Position numbers and translations under genes: made by a program. Shown piece after piece: positions 24,056 through 32,491 of a DNA stretch of 42,090 nucleotides. This DNA is from Candidatus Margulisiibacteriota bacterium (GTDB lineage Bacteria; Margulisbacteria; Riflemargulisbacteria; GWF2-35-9), in contig JAQURL010000016.1 in NCBI GenBank assembly GCA_028715625.1, positions 1 through 42,090 on the forward strand. The letters run 5' to 3'. A model generated the notes under the pieces. The model saw only the letters and a program-made list of their open reading frames with translations. It had not been told where the DNA came from and searched no databases. Within the stretch, counting starts at the first letter, position 1. Every line of letters begins with the position of its first letter.

Positions 24056-24086
24056 TGGCAGGTGGAATGTTGAAGGGTTGAATTGA

Positions 24087-24101
24087 GTCATACTGAGCTT
24101 G
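24087..24101 (+). repeat. Half copy of the REP-like palindrome
   Basis: GTCATACTGAGCTTG equals the left arm and half the centre of the 929-955 repeat, then homology stops. It is a truncated copy without the right arm. Confidence 0.55.
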
Positions 24102-24135
24102 CTGCTTAAGTTTAAAAAGATCATAGGGATGAAAA

Positions 24136-24720
24136 GTGTTATATAATTTATTTAAAAACAAGTCATTTCAGATATCTGTTTTGCTGGTTATTTTTTCCAT
24201 TGCGGGTTTAATGATTTACGAAAGAGGCAAAGACAAGGCCAATGAACTTTCGTTGCCCAAACCTGTAAGCAAGATTGAACCGGCTGCTACAAATAATATT
24301 ACGGTACATATCGAAGGCGCTGTTAAAAATCCGGGAGTTTATATAATTTCACCCGACATGCATACCTATGAACTGGTTTTACTGGCCGGTGGAATTTTAC
24401 CCGAGGCCTCCTTAAAAAAAGTTAATTTGGCCAAAATATTGATCGACGGAGATAAAATAATGATTGCCGCTGAAAAACAAAAAAACTCTAAATCAGCGGC
24501 CAAAGTTGCAGCTGTTAGGGAAAAGTTAAATATGGTAAATATCAATTACGCCAACAAAGAACAGTTGATGAGCCTCCCGGGTGTAGGAGAAAAAACAGCA
24601 TCGGATATTATCGCCCTCAGACAGAAAAACGGAATTTTTAAAGAAATAAATGATTTGTTAGTCATCAAAGGTATGGGCAAAAGCAAACTGGAAAAAATTA
24701 AAAAGTATTTGTATCTCTAA
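24136..24720 (+). CDS. comEA: ComEA-like DNA-uptake protein (SLBB plus helix-hairpin-helix)
   Basis: ComEA binds double-stranded DNA on the outer face of the inner membrane during transformation. The 194-residue protein has an N-terminal membrane anchor (about 14-31), an SLBB domain (ITVHIEGAVKNPGVYIIS, 55-72, to about 112), and a C-terminal double helix-hairpin-helix (NINYANKEQLMSLPGVGEKT, then LLVIKGMGKSKLEKIKKYL). The start is a GTG at 24136. No comEC or comF is adjacent, so competence is suggested but not shown. The gene follows the flagellar operon after a 120-bp repeat-bearing gap. Confidence 0.9.
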   Translation: MLYNLFKNKSFQISVLLVIFSIAGLMIYERGKDKANELSLPKPVSKIEPAATNNITVHIEGAVKNPGVYIISPDMHTYELVLLAGGILPEASLKKVNLAKILIDGDKIMIAAEKQKNSKSAAKVAAVREKLNMVNINYANKEQLMSLPGVGEKTASDIIALRQKNGIFKEINDLLVIKGMGKSKLEKIKKYLYL

Positions 24721-24777
24721 AAGTACATTCCAGTTATTTCCATGAAGCGGCTTTGTTTAGGGACATGAAGATATATT

Positions 24778-25038
24778 GTCACACTGAGCTTGACGAAGTG
24801 TGACGATATACGTTTTGTCATGCTGAGCCTGACGAAGTGTGACGATATACTTTTTGTCATGCTGAGCCTGACGAAGTGTGACGATATACTTTTTGTCATG
24901 CTGAGCCTGACGAAGTGTGACGATATACGTTTTGTCATGCTGAGCCTGACGAAGTGTGACGATATACGTTTTGTCATGCTGAGCCTGACGAAGTGTGACG
25001 ATATACGTTTTGTCATGCTGAGCCTGACGAAGTGTGAC
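24778..25038 (+). repeat. Tandem array of seven 27-bp palindromes with 12-bp spacers
   Basis: Seven 27-bp units start at 24778, 24817, 24856, 24895, 24934, 24973 and 25012, a strict 39-bp period. The six spacers are GATATACGTTTT or GATATACTTTTT. Unit 1 has perfect arms (GTCACACT/AGTGTGAC). Units 2-7 have GTCATGCT/AGTGTGAC, where the two changed positions form G-U pairs only in the plus-strand RNA. The array fills most of the 432-bp gap between comEA and the KH-S1 gene. It opens long spurious frames on both strands because 39 is a multiple of three. Confidence 0.97.
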
Positions 25039-25152
25039 GATATAAGTTTTAGCGTGAGCTGGTTTACATTGTTAGTTGATGGAACTTTTTCATTGCAATC
25101 TTCCTGTGGAGTATCCGATATATGTGAAGACATTTCATGAAGGAGGCAGTAG

Positions 25153-25617
25153 ATGCTATTAAAAATAATTTCTTTAATCCAAAATCGTGTTAATTTTAGA
25201 GTAGGGACGAATAAAAGAATAATGGAGCTTCCTAAAGATATGGTAGGTTATATAATCGGCAATAAAGGAAACAGAATAAAAGTTTTACAAAAAGAGTCTG
25301 GCGCTGATATTCAGATAAGAAGAGGTGACCATTTTGCTATTATAACAGGGAATCCTGGTGCTGTTGCTTTGGCATCAACAGCCATCCATTTGTTGCTGGC
25401 TAGAGAAAACGTAGGGGATATTTTGACAGGTCGGGTTAAGCAAATCACTGATTTTTGCGCCTTCATTGATTTGGGTAATGAAACCCGGGGTTTCCTGCAT
25501 GTATCTCGTGTGGTCAAAGGTAGGCTGGAACAATTAAGCACAGGCCAGGTATTAACTGTTCGTGTTTTGGAAAAGGACAGCAGATATAGGTTAGTCCTTG
25601 ATGAAAAAATCGATTAG
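25153..25617 (+). CDS. Free-standing KH-S1 RNA-binding protein (PNPase C-terminus-like)
   Basis: The 154-residue protein has a KH domain (about 22-82) with the GxxG loop at G36-N-K-G39 (VGYIIGNKGNRIKVLQKESG) and an S1 domain (about 87-151: GDILTGRVKQITDFCAFIDL, then GFLHVSRV). This is the order at the end of polynucleotide phosphorylase, but the two RNase PH domains are absent and no remnants are seen upstream, where the palindrome array lies. A full-strength ribosome site, AAGGAGG (25140-25146), precedes the ATG, so it is probably expressed as a real small RNA-binding protein. Function in RNA decay or translation is unknown. Confidence 0.85.
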   Translation: MLLKIISLIQNRVNFRVGTNKRIMELPKDMVGYIIGNKGNRIKVLQKESGADIQIRRGDHFAIITGNPGAVALASTAIHLLLARENVGDILTGRVKQITDFCAFIDLGNETRGFLHVSRVVKGRLEQLSTGQVLTVRVLEKDSRYRLVLDEKID

Positions 25618-25720
25618 TTTTATTATTAAAAAATAATAATTGTTTGTTAAAAAACTTACAGTTTAGGCTTTTTACTCAATAAATATGAGATACTCAGTAG
25701 TTCGGCATAATACAAACAAA

Positions 25721-25749
25721 TTGAGGTTATACGCTGCTGAATATATAAT
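25721..25749 (+). promoter_or_regulatory. Sigma-70 promoter of the ClC gene
   Basis: TTGAGG (25721-25726), 17 bases, then a perfect TATAAT (25744-25749), giving a leader of about 27 bases before the ATG at 25783. Confidence 0.65.
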
Positions 25750-25782
25750 TAGCTGTCTATTATTTTAAACAAAGGTTAATTA

Positions 25783-27132
25783 ATGAAAAAAAGAATAACT
25801 GAAGAAACGGTATTGTTTTTCAGTATAATCAAATGGGTTTTTTTTGCTACCATCATAGGGGGTATCGTAGGATTATCCACTACATTTTTTCTTTATATTT
25901 TGAGTTGGGGGATAAGTACAACCCATAGGTATCCGCTATATTTTATATTATTACCGTTAGCTTTATTTTGCAGTGCCATACTTATTAAATATCTGGCTCC
26001 TGATGCTGAGGGGCACGGTACGGAACGGGTTATTGAAGCTATCCATAAAAATTTCGGGAAAATTAAAGCTATAGTAGTACCGGTAAAATTAGTCGCCACC
26101 GTTATAACCCTGGCTTTTGGTGGTTCGGCAGGGAAGGAGGGCCCAAGTGCGCAAATTGGTGCGGGCTTATCTTCAGTTTTCGCAGATCTGTTCAAGTTTT
26201 CTGACGAAGACCGTAAGAAACTTGTAATTTGCGGTATCAGTGCCGGTTTTGCCGCGGTTTTTGGTACTCCAATAGCCGGTTCCATATTTGGGGTAGAAGT
26301 TCTTTTTGTCGGAGGTATTTTGTATGAGGTATTGCTTCCTTCGTTTATTGCCGGAATTACCAGTTATCAAATCTCATCCAGGTTAGGTATAGTTTATTTC
26401 TATCACCCTACCAATATATTGAGCGGTTTTACAGAATTATTTTTTATTAAAATAATTCTCGCCGGCATTTTTTTTGGTATTTGTTCATTTATTTTTATTG
26501 AAATATTAAAATACGGGAAAAAAATTTCTCAAAAAATGAAAATATGGAGTCCGTTAAAAGGTCTTTTTGGCGGAGCATTGCTTGTTTGTTTATCATTCAT
26601 ATTCACTACAAAATATTTAGGACTGGGGTTAGAAAGTATAGAAACGTTTCTCAACGGAAATTTTGCTGATTGGGGTGCTTTTATTTTAAAACCTGTATTT
26701 ACCAGTATTACTTTAAACTTTGAGGGAAGCGGGGGTGTAATAACCCCGATATTTTTTTCAGGGGCTGCGGCCGGTACATTATTTGCTCGGGTTTTACATC
26801 TGAATGTAGCAAATTTTGCCGCTATCGGAATGGTCAGTATGCTTGCAGGCTGCGCCAATACTCCTATAGCTGCAAGTATTATGGCAGTAGAACTTTTTGG
26901 CCCCAAAATAGCACCTTATGCCACAGTAGCATGTATAATAAGTTTTCTCATGACCGGGCACAGAAGTGTTTATCCCTCGCAAATATTGTCTGTTACCAAA
27001 TCACAATCAATACAGGTAGATATAGGTAATGAAATCAAAAATATAAAGCCGGTCTGTATTTCTGCAGGAGAAGACTTCAATAGCAGATTACGTCAGGTTT
27101 TTATTTCTATACGGAATTTATTCAGGCTATAA
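25783..27132 (+). CDS. ClC-family chloride channel or H+/Cl- antiporter
   Basis: This 449-residue membrane protein matches the ClC family. Conserved parts are EGHGTERVIEAI (76-87), at the place of the GSGIPE selectivity loop, and GSAGKEGPSAQIGAG (114-128). E119 is the gating glutamate that marks both antiporters and gated channels. GVITPIFFSGAAAG lies in the second half and CANTPIAASIMAVELF later. The first loop differs from GSGIP, so anion selectivity is uncertain. No CBS domains follow. It has its own promoter and seems to be a single-gene unit. Confidence 0.9.
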   Translation: MKKRITEETVLFFSIIKWVFFATIIGGIVGLSTTFFLYILSWGISTTHRYPLYFILLPLALFCSAILIKYLAPDAEGHGTERVIEAIHKNFGKIKAIVVPVKLVATVITLAFGGSAGKEGPSAQIGAGLSSVFADLFKFSDEDRKKLVICGISAGFAAVFGTPIAGSIFGVEVLFVGGILYEVLLPSFIAGITSYQISSRLGIVYFYHPTNILSGFTELFFIKIILAGIFFGICSFIFIEILKYGKKISQKMKIWSPLKGLFGGALLVCLSFIFTTKYLGLGLESIETFLNGNFADWGAFILKPVFTSITLNFEGSGGVITPIFFSGAAAGTLFARVLHLNVANFAAIGMVSMLAGCANTPIAASIMAVELFGPKIAPYATVACIISFLMTGHRSVYPSQILSVTKSQSIQVDIGNEIKNIKPVCISAGEDFNSRLRQVFISIRNLFRL

Positions 27133-27188
27133 ATATTTTTTTCCATAATCAGCAGCATAAATAGGTTTTTAAGGGTTACTCTTCATGA

Positions 27189-27194
27189 TATAAT
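27189..27194 (+). promoter_or_regulatory. Candidate -10 element directly upstream of ligA
   Basis: A perfect TATAAT ends 13 bases before the ligA ATG. The place of the -35 box is T-rich (TTTTTA) and poor. If used, the leader would be about seven bases, and no Shine-Dalgarno site is seen. Confidence 0.4.
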
Positions 27195-27207
27195 CAATGT
27201 CTGCTGT

Positions 27208-29214
27208 ATGCTTAACGAAGCCAAAATTAAAAAACGCATCAGGCAACTGCAAGAACAAATTAATTATCATAATAATCGATATTACAATCTGGATACTCCG
27301 GAAATATCCGATTTTGATTATGATGTTCTGGTCAAAGAACTGGAATATTTGGAACAACAGTACCCTCAGCTAAAACAGCCCGATTCACCCACATCCGTAA
27401 TCGGAGCCGGAGCATCTGAAAATTTTGCCAAAGTTCGCCATATTATTCCCATGATCAGTTTATCCAACTGCTATTCTTTGCAGGAGGTCACCGAGTTTGA
27501 CACCAGAATAAAGAATCTGCTGGTTAAAGATGTCAGTAATTTAAAGCCTGTTGAGTATTTTTGTGAACTGAAAATCGATGGACTGGCTGTCAGTCTTGTA
27601 TACATAAATGGTACATTGGAGAGAGGTATAACCCGCGGAGATGGAGAAATTGGTGAGGATGTCACGCAGAATATTAAAACAATAAAAGATATTCCTTTAA
27701 AAATAACATATAAAGAACCTTTGGAAATCAGAGGTGAAGTATATCTGGAAAAGCAGCAATTGGAAAATATTAATAAAGAGCGTGAAAAGATTGATCTACC
27801 CTTGTTTGCCAATACTAGAAACGCAGCGGCCGGTTCATTGCGTCAGCTTGATCCCGAGGTCGTAGCAGTCAGAAATCTGCGTTTTTTCGGATATTATGTT
27901 GTTAATGCCGGATCGATCGGTATCGATAGCCAGGAGCAATCCTTTGCTTTTTTAAAAAAATATAATTTTAAGACAAACCCACAGGTTTTGTTGTGTCGGG
28001 ATTTACCTCAGGTTTTTGCTTTTTGTAATGAATGGGCTGAAAAAAAAGATGATCTGCGTTATGAAATTGACGGTGTAGTTGTAAAAGTTAACAATTTGCA
28101 GTATCAGGATGTATTGGGTATGACAGCCAAGTCCCCGCGCTGGGCAATCGCTTATAAATTTACTGCCGAGCAGGCAAAAACCATCATCAAGGATATTGTT
28201 TTTCAGGTTGGCAGGCAGGGTACTATTACGCCGGTTGCCATGTTTGATCCTGTAAAAATAGCCGGAGCAACTGTTTCCAAGGCCACTTTGCATAATCAGG
28301 ATTTTATTGAGGAAAAAGGTGTAAGTATAGGTGACGAGGTGGTGGTTAAACGCGCAGGAGAGGTTATTCCGGAAGTAGTTATGGTTTCACACAAGAATAA
28401 GGCAGGCAAGGCAGTGCATTTTCCTCATAAATGTCCTGTTTGTTCTACACCGCTGATAAGTCCGGAAGATCAGGTTGCTATCATATGTCCCAATGAAGAA
28501 TGCCCGGGCAGGGTAAAAGCACAGATACTGCATGCTGTATCCAGGGATGCCCTGAACGTTGACGGTCTTGGTGAAAAAATGGTAGAACAGCTAATTCGCA
28601 GTCATCTTATCGGGAAATGGCCCGATCTTTTTAAACTGACTGAAAAGGACCTGCTTGGTCTGGAACGTGTCGGCGACAAAACAATAGCCAATCTTTTGCA
28701 GGAACTGAATAAAGCAAAAAAAATGCCGCTAAAGAAAGTGTTGTATGCAATGGGTATTAAATTTATCGGTGAAAAAACCGCGGATATTATTGTAGAACAC
28801 ATTTCAGATTACACAGACCTTTTCAGGATGACTGTTGAGGAATATCTGCATATTGAGGGAATTGGAGAGAAAACCGCCCGCTCGCTTTATGATTTTTTTC
28901 AAGATCAGCATAACCGGCAGTTGTTCGAACTTTTAAAAGAAAGAGGTTTTACTCTGCAGAAAGTTTCACAGCGGCTGGGCAACCAGTTGGCCGGGCTAAC
29001 TTTTGTCTTGACCGGATCACTGGAAAATTATTCACGATCGCAAATAGAACTTGCTGTTAAAAATCACGGTGGGAAAGTGGGGAACAGCGTTTCCAAAAAA
29101 ACCGACTACGTTTTGGTGGGGACCGAACCAGGTTCAAAGTATGATAAAGCCAAAAAATTAAATGTAAAGATTATCAGTGAGAAGGATTTTGAGGCTCTGC
29201 TCAAAACATCATGA
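27208..29214 (+). CDS. ligA: NAD-dependent DNA ligase
   Basis: LigA seals nicks in replication and repair using NAD+. The 668 residues have the full domain set: Ia/NAD-binding (EISDFDYDVLVKELEYLE), adenylation with K122-I-D-G, an OB fold, a four-cysteine zinc finger (CPVCSTP and CPNEECPG), helix-hairpin-helix repeats (VDGLGEKMVEQL, GIGEKTARSLYDF) and a C-terminal BRCT domain (GLTFVLTGSLENYSRSQIEL). The ATG at 27208 gives the normal N-terminus. The stop overlaps the ATG of the next gene (ATGA). Confidence 0.98.
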   Translation: MLNEAKIKKRIRQLQEQINYHNNRYYNLDTPEISDFDYDVLVKELEYLEQQYPQLKQPDSPTSVIGAGASENFAKVRHIIPMISLSNCYSLQEVTEFDTRIKNLLVKDVSNLKPVEYFCELKIDGLAVSLVYINGTLERGITRGDGEIGEDVTQNIKTIKDIPLKITYKEPLEIRGEVYLEKQQLENINKEREKIDLPLFANTRNAAAGSLRQLDPEVVAVRNLRFFGYYVVNAGSIGIDSQEQSFAFLKKYNFKTNPQVLLCRDLPQVFAFCNEWAEKKDDLRYEIDGVVVKVNNLQYQDVLGMTAKSPRWAIAYKFTAEQAKTIIKDIVFQVGRQGTITPVAMFDPVKIAGATVSKATLHNQDFIEEKGVSIGDEVVVKRAGEVIPEVVMVSHKNKAGKAVHFPHKCPVCSTPLISPEDQVAIICPNEECPGRVKAQILHAVSRDALNVDGLGEKMVEQLIRSHLIGKWPDLFKLTEKDLLGLERVGDKTIANLLQELNKAKKMPLKKVLYAMGIKFIGEKTADIIVEHISDYTDLFRMTVEEYLHIEGIGEKTARSLYDFFQDQHNRQLFELLKERGFTLQKVSQRLGNQLAGLTFVLTGSLENYSRSQIELAVKNHGGKVGNSVSKKTDYVLVGTEPGSKYDKAKKLNVKIISEKDFEALLKTS

Positions 29215-29993
29215 ATTTTATTGGTATAGATTTAGGAAGCCGTAATATCAAACTTGTGACCATCAGTGTCCAGGGGCAGCTTTTATCTAAGAAAATGTTC
29301 GATTCGGTTCATTTTTATAAGCATTATGGAGAATTGAGTAACGGTCAGTTTAAGCTTAATCTGAAAAAACTGGATATCCAGCCCGAAGACAAGATTGTTT
29401 CCACAGGTTACGGCAAGCATCAGGTCAATATTCAGCAAGCCGAAAAAATATCAGAGCAAAAGGCCCATGTTTTCGGCGCTATTCATCAGACGAGCCTTAA
29501 ATCCTTTATTTTACTGGATATAGGTGGTCAGGATACTAAAATTGTACAGGTAGAAAATAAACATATCTTGGATATTTATATGAATGACAAATGCGGAGCT
29601 TGTTCCGGCCGTTATTTGGAAAACATGGCTAACATTCTGCAGATGTCCATAGAAGAGCTGGGACAATATGCTGAGGATTTTGTGCCTGTCAGCAATACCT
29701 GCGCCATATTCGGCGAATCTGAGCTTCTAGGCAAAATTTTTGAAGGTATTGCCATACCCAGGCTGGCAGCGGGAATAAACTATAGTATTTTTTCTAGGAT
29801 AAAATCGAATCTCATTCGATATATAGATTATGGTGTGCCGATTATATTTACCGGAGGTGTAGCTTTAAACAAAGCACTGCAAAATATCATTCATAAAGAA
29901 ACAGGACTGGAAGTGATAATACCTAAAGAGCCACAATTTAATGGAGCTCTGGGTGCGGCAGTGAGCAAAATTAGTTTGCAAACAAAGGCATGA
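29211..29993 (+). CDS. BadF/HgdC-type ATPase (acyl-CoA dehydratase activator-like)
   Basis: The 260-residue protein belongs to the ASKHA family of one-electron activators for 2-hydroxyacyl-CoA dehydratases and benzoyl-CoA reductases. It has the phosphate loop IGIDLGSRNIKLV, LLDIGGQDTKIV, and the cluster cysteines in NDKCGACSGRYLEN (C128, with an extra C131) and SNTCAIFGESEL (C164). These should bridge one [4Fe-4S] in the dimer. FTGGVALN and LGAAVSK close the fold. No dehydratase subunits are adjacent; it overlaps ligA by four bases. Orphan activators of this kind occur widely in anaerobes and their partners are often unknown. Confidence 0.87.
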   Translation: MNFIGIDLGSRNIKLVTISVQGQLLSKKMFDSVHFYKHYGELSNGQFKLNLKKLDIQPEDKIVSTGYGKHQVNIQQAEKISEQKAHVFGAIHQTSLKSFILLDIGGQDTKIVQVENKHILDIYMNDKCGACSGRYLENMANILQMSIEELGQYAEDFVPVSNTCAIFGESELLGKIFEGIAIPRLAAGINYSIFSRIKSNLIRYIDYGVPIIFTGGVALNKALQNIIHKETGLEVIIPKEPQFNGALGAAVSKISLQTKA

Positions 29994-30031
29994 ATCGTTA
30001 TAATGAGTTCAATAATATTCGGAGGTTAACT

Positions 30032-30715
30032 ATGATAAAAAAAGCGCTGGTAGTTCTGATTTTCATGACATGTTTTCTAATCGCGGAAGAAGCTAACACG
30101 CCTTGGAACGGCAAGATTGATGATTTTGAAAACGGTAATATTACCGAAAAACCTGCTTGGTGGACATTTGGTAATAGTGAACAGAAAGTTGTTGAATCCG
30201 ATGTGTTTTCCAAAGATCCGTTGTTTAAATATCTTGGTCGTTATGTACTGGAAGTAAAAGGTAACGCCAAAGATTGGTATGTGGGAGGCATGGGATGTTA
30301 CCTGGGAGTTGACGCTACTCCATTTACCCACGTTAAGCTTTATGTTTACGGGACAGGTCCGGACAGCGGTAAATTAACTCTTCAGTTATATGATGACGAT
30401 AACGGCAATTACCAGCTGGAACAGGATGTAAATAAAAATTACGAACCGATTAATGATGACAGGTTTGAATACAGCGCGAATATCAACTGGAAAGGCTGGA
30501 AAGTCTTGTTGATCCCTATATCCTCCTTTAAAGATACCAATAAAACAGTCGGTGACAACACTTGGAACCCGGACCATAAAAACGGCTCGGGCGGTCTGCT
30601 TCATTTTCAGTTTATCTTTTTGGCCAATACCAAAACAGGCAGCGTAAATTTTAGTATTGATAACATAAAATTAATTGATATGAGGGGTAAAAAAGGGGAT
30701 AGCGATGAAAAGTAA
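30032..30715 (+). CDS. Exported carbohydrate-binding-like beta-sandwich protein
   Basis: The 227-residue protein has a signal peptide (about 1-19) and a single beta-sandwich resembling CBM11/CIA30-type domains: KIDDFENGNI at the start, VGGMGCYLGVDATPFTHVKL, then WKGWKVLLIPISSF and a closing SVNFSIDNIKLID. Such folds bind glycans in other proteins; binding is not shown here. The ATG at 30032 follows GGAGG (30021-30025); a start at 29990 would add 14 unlikely residues. It overlaps the next gene by 11 bases and heads the presumed surface-fibre operon. It could be a tip or accessory component, or unrelated cargo. Confidence 0.7.
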   Translation: MIKKALVVLIFMTCFLIAEEANTPWNGKIDDFENGNITEKPAWWTFGNSEQKVVESDVFSKDPLFKYLGRYVLEVKGNAKDWYVGGMGCYLGVDATPFTHVKLYVYGTGPDSGKLTLQLYDDDNGNYQLEQDVNKNYEPINDDRFEYSANINWKGWKVLLIPISSFKDTNKTVGDNTWNPDHKNGSGGLLHFQFIFLANTKTGSVNFSIDNIKLIDMRGKKGDSDEK

Positions 30716-31220
30716 AACTCTATTTTTATTGATACTTTTATCCGGTTTTATGTTTTCTGCTACTCAGCAGACCAGCGTGCAGGTTATGGTAAATGTGAAA
30801 AGTTTTTTTGAGCTGGCTGTAGACCGCAATTTAATTGACTTTAAAACCATGAATCCCGGTGAGATGAAAAGAGATATGCCGGATAACGAGGGTGTTAAGG
30901 TCAATATAAAAAGTAACAGCGGAACTCCCTGGTTTCTTAAAATCAGCGATATGTACGAATTAACCAATGGAAAGGACGTAATCTCCAACGGCAATTTTGT
31001 ATGGTACGGATATCCGTCCAAAACAGCTTTAGGCACCTGGTACGGTAATGGCGAAGACAAGATCAGTCTCAGCCCGGCGCTGGCTTATTCCAGTAATACC
31101 AGCGAGTATAACAATTTGCCCAACGGGACGGATTTGTTTTTCAAATTTGCCTTAAAGATCCCACCCAAGCAGAATAGCGGATTATACAGATCTATTGTTG
31201 CTTTTACTTTAACGGAATAA
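30705..31220 (+). CDS. Exported pilin-like beta-sandwich subunit, paralogue 1
   Basis: The 171-residue protein has a signal peptide ending near FMFSA (residue 19). It shares three marks with the next gene: F-x-x-M/L-NP (IDFKTMNPGE), NSGTPWFLKI, and the C-terminal strand SGLYRSIVAFTLTE. These look like a conserved beta-sandwich whose last strand is under constraint, as in subunits assembled by strand exchange. No fimbrial family is securely recognised. Its position just before a PapD-like chaperone and a beta-barrel supports a structural subunit role. It overlaps the upstream gene by 11 bases. Confidence 0.65.
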   Translation: MKSKTLFLLILLSGFMFSATQQTSVQVMVNVKSFFELAVDRNLIDFKTMNPGEMKRDMPDNEGVKVNIKSNSGTPWFLKISDMYELTNGKDVISNGNFVWYGYPSKTALGTWYGNGEDKISLSPALAYSSNTSEYNNLPNGTDLFFKFALKIPPKQNSGLYRSIVAFTLTE

Positions 31221-31224
31221 TTTT

Positions 31225-31704
31225 ATGAAGAAGATAATTCTCTTCATATTCTGTGCAGGATTACTGCAAGTTGGTTTTGCCAATTTCAGCCTGACCATAA
31301 CCCAAAACCCGGTAGTTAATTTTGGAAGTTTGAATCCTAACGAGGGAGAATGGGTCACCTTTGGAAGCAGTTATCCGAATACTGTTGTGCAATTCGAAGT
31401 AAACAGCGGCGCTCCCTGGAGCCTTGATATTAAAGCTGATCCCTTTAACGGCCCTGCTGCAATGGGCGTGGAAAACATGCAGTGGGACCTGGTCTATGCT
31501 CAGGAAGGTTCTACTTCCATAACATCAGCTATACCTAATGCCAATCAGAAAAAGACTTTTACTACAACCGGAGAAACCGTATACAGTAAGACTCCGGTAA
31601 GTAACGTTACCAATTTGTTCAACTTTATCTGGTTTCTAAGGATACCGGTTAATCAGACAGCCGGGAACTACTATAGTACTATAGTGTTTACCCTAACTCA
31701 GTGA
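31225..31704 (+). CDS. Exported pilin-like beta-sandwich subunit, paralogue 2
   Basis: The 159-residue protein has a signal peptide ending at VGFA (residue 19). It repeats the marks of the preceding protein: VNFGSLNPNEGEW, NSGAPWSLDI, and the C-terminal AGNYYSTIVFTLTQ. The similarity suggests tandem duplication of an exported subunit gene. The mature domain is about 140 residues, close to chaperone-usher pilin size. No cysteine pair is present, unlike classical type 1 pilins. The gene begins four bases after the previous stop. Confidence 0.65.
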   Translation: MKKIILFIFCAGLLQVGFANFSLTITQNPVVNFGSLNPNEGEWVTFGSSYPNTVVQFEVNSGAPWSLDIKADPFNGPAAMGVENMQWDLVYAQEGSTSITSAIPNANQKKTFTTTGETVYSKTPVSNVTNLFNFIWFLRIPVNQTAGNYYSTIVFTLTQ

Positions 31705-31714
31705 GGTGTAAAAA

Positions 31715-32491
31715 ATGAAACGAATTATAATACTTTTAAGTCTACTTTGCGGTTTCAATGTTTTTGCTTTGCAGATCAGTCTGGACCCGCCTCATTATAA
31801 TGTCCTTATGAAACAAGGCTCTGCCGTGCGCAAAACACTGACATTAACTAATCAGGGCAAGGAAAACCTGAACGTTAAAGTTTATCTGAACGACTGGTAT
31901 ATGCAGGATGGCAAAAAAGTATTTATTCAGTCCGGAATGACGGCTTATTCTTTAAAAAATTCCTGTCTGATTTTCCCTTCATCCTTTTCCTTGAAGGCTA
32001 AAGAAAGCAGAACTGTAATCCTGACCCTTACCTCTGCTGCTAATGAAACCGGCGGTCAGTACGGTGTAATTTTCTTCGAAGCCTATCCGCTTGTTAGTAT
32101 AAAAAATTCCGGTGTATCGTTTGGTGGTCGCATCGGCAGCATGATCTATAAAGAGATCGATGGCCAGGTTTCCAAAGTTTATAATTTAAAAAATCTTAAA
32201 ACGAGTCTTGTTGGCAACAAACTTTATTATGAATATGCTCTGACCAATGAAGGTAACGTGTTATTGCAACCCAAATGTACCATCGTACTTATGGATAATA
32301 AAACAAATGAAGTATATTTAAAGGAAGACCTTAAAGACGTTGTTATTGCTTTGCCCAAGGATACTTTCACCAAAAAGGGCTTTACAGTTTTAAATAAAGT
32401 ACCTGAAAAGAAAGATAATTTATCTTTGTTGCTTACTCTGGATTTCGGTGACGATAATATTATTATAAAAGAAATCAAAGTGAATGAATAA
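31715..32491 (+). CDS. PapD-like periplasmic chaperone
   Basis: This 258-residue exported protein has the two-domain layout of pilus chaperones. A signal peptide (about 1-18) is followed by an Ig-like domain starting QISLDPPHYNVLMKQGSAVR, then KTLTLTNQGKENLNVKVYL, and ending GGQYGVIFFEAYP at the place of the G1 strand. The second Ig-like domain contains YEYALTNEGNVLLQPKCTIV. Chaperones of this type hold pilin subunits by donating a strand until the outer-membrane usher takes them. Two subunit-like genes precede it and a large barrel protein follows directly, so role and order agree. GAGGTG precedes the ATG. Confidence 0.75.
   Translation: MKRIIILLSLLCGFNVFALQISLDPPHYNVLMKQGSAVRKTLTLTNQGKENLNVKVYLNDWYMQDGKKVFIQSGMTAYSLKNSCLIFPSSFSLKAKESRTVILTLTSAANETGGQYGVIFFEAYPLVSIKNSGVSFGGRIGSMIYKEIDGQVSKVYNLKNLKTSLVGNKLYYEYALTNEGNVLLQPKCTIVLMDNKTNEVYLKEDLKDVVIALPKDTFTKKGFTVLNKVPEKKDNLSLLLTLDFGDDNIIIKEIKVNE

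Noticed and set aside
24778-25038. CRISPR array
   Set aside because: The 27-bp units look like repeats, but the 12-bp spacers are nearly identical and far too short, and no cas genes are near.
24717-25140. Long repetitive open frames on both strands over the palindrome array
   Set aside because: The 39-bp period is a multiple of three, so stop-free frames arise automatically; the products are simple repeats with no start context or family resemblance.
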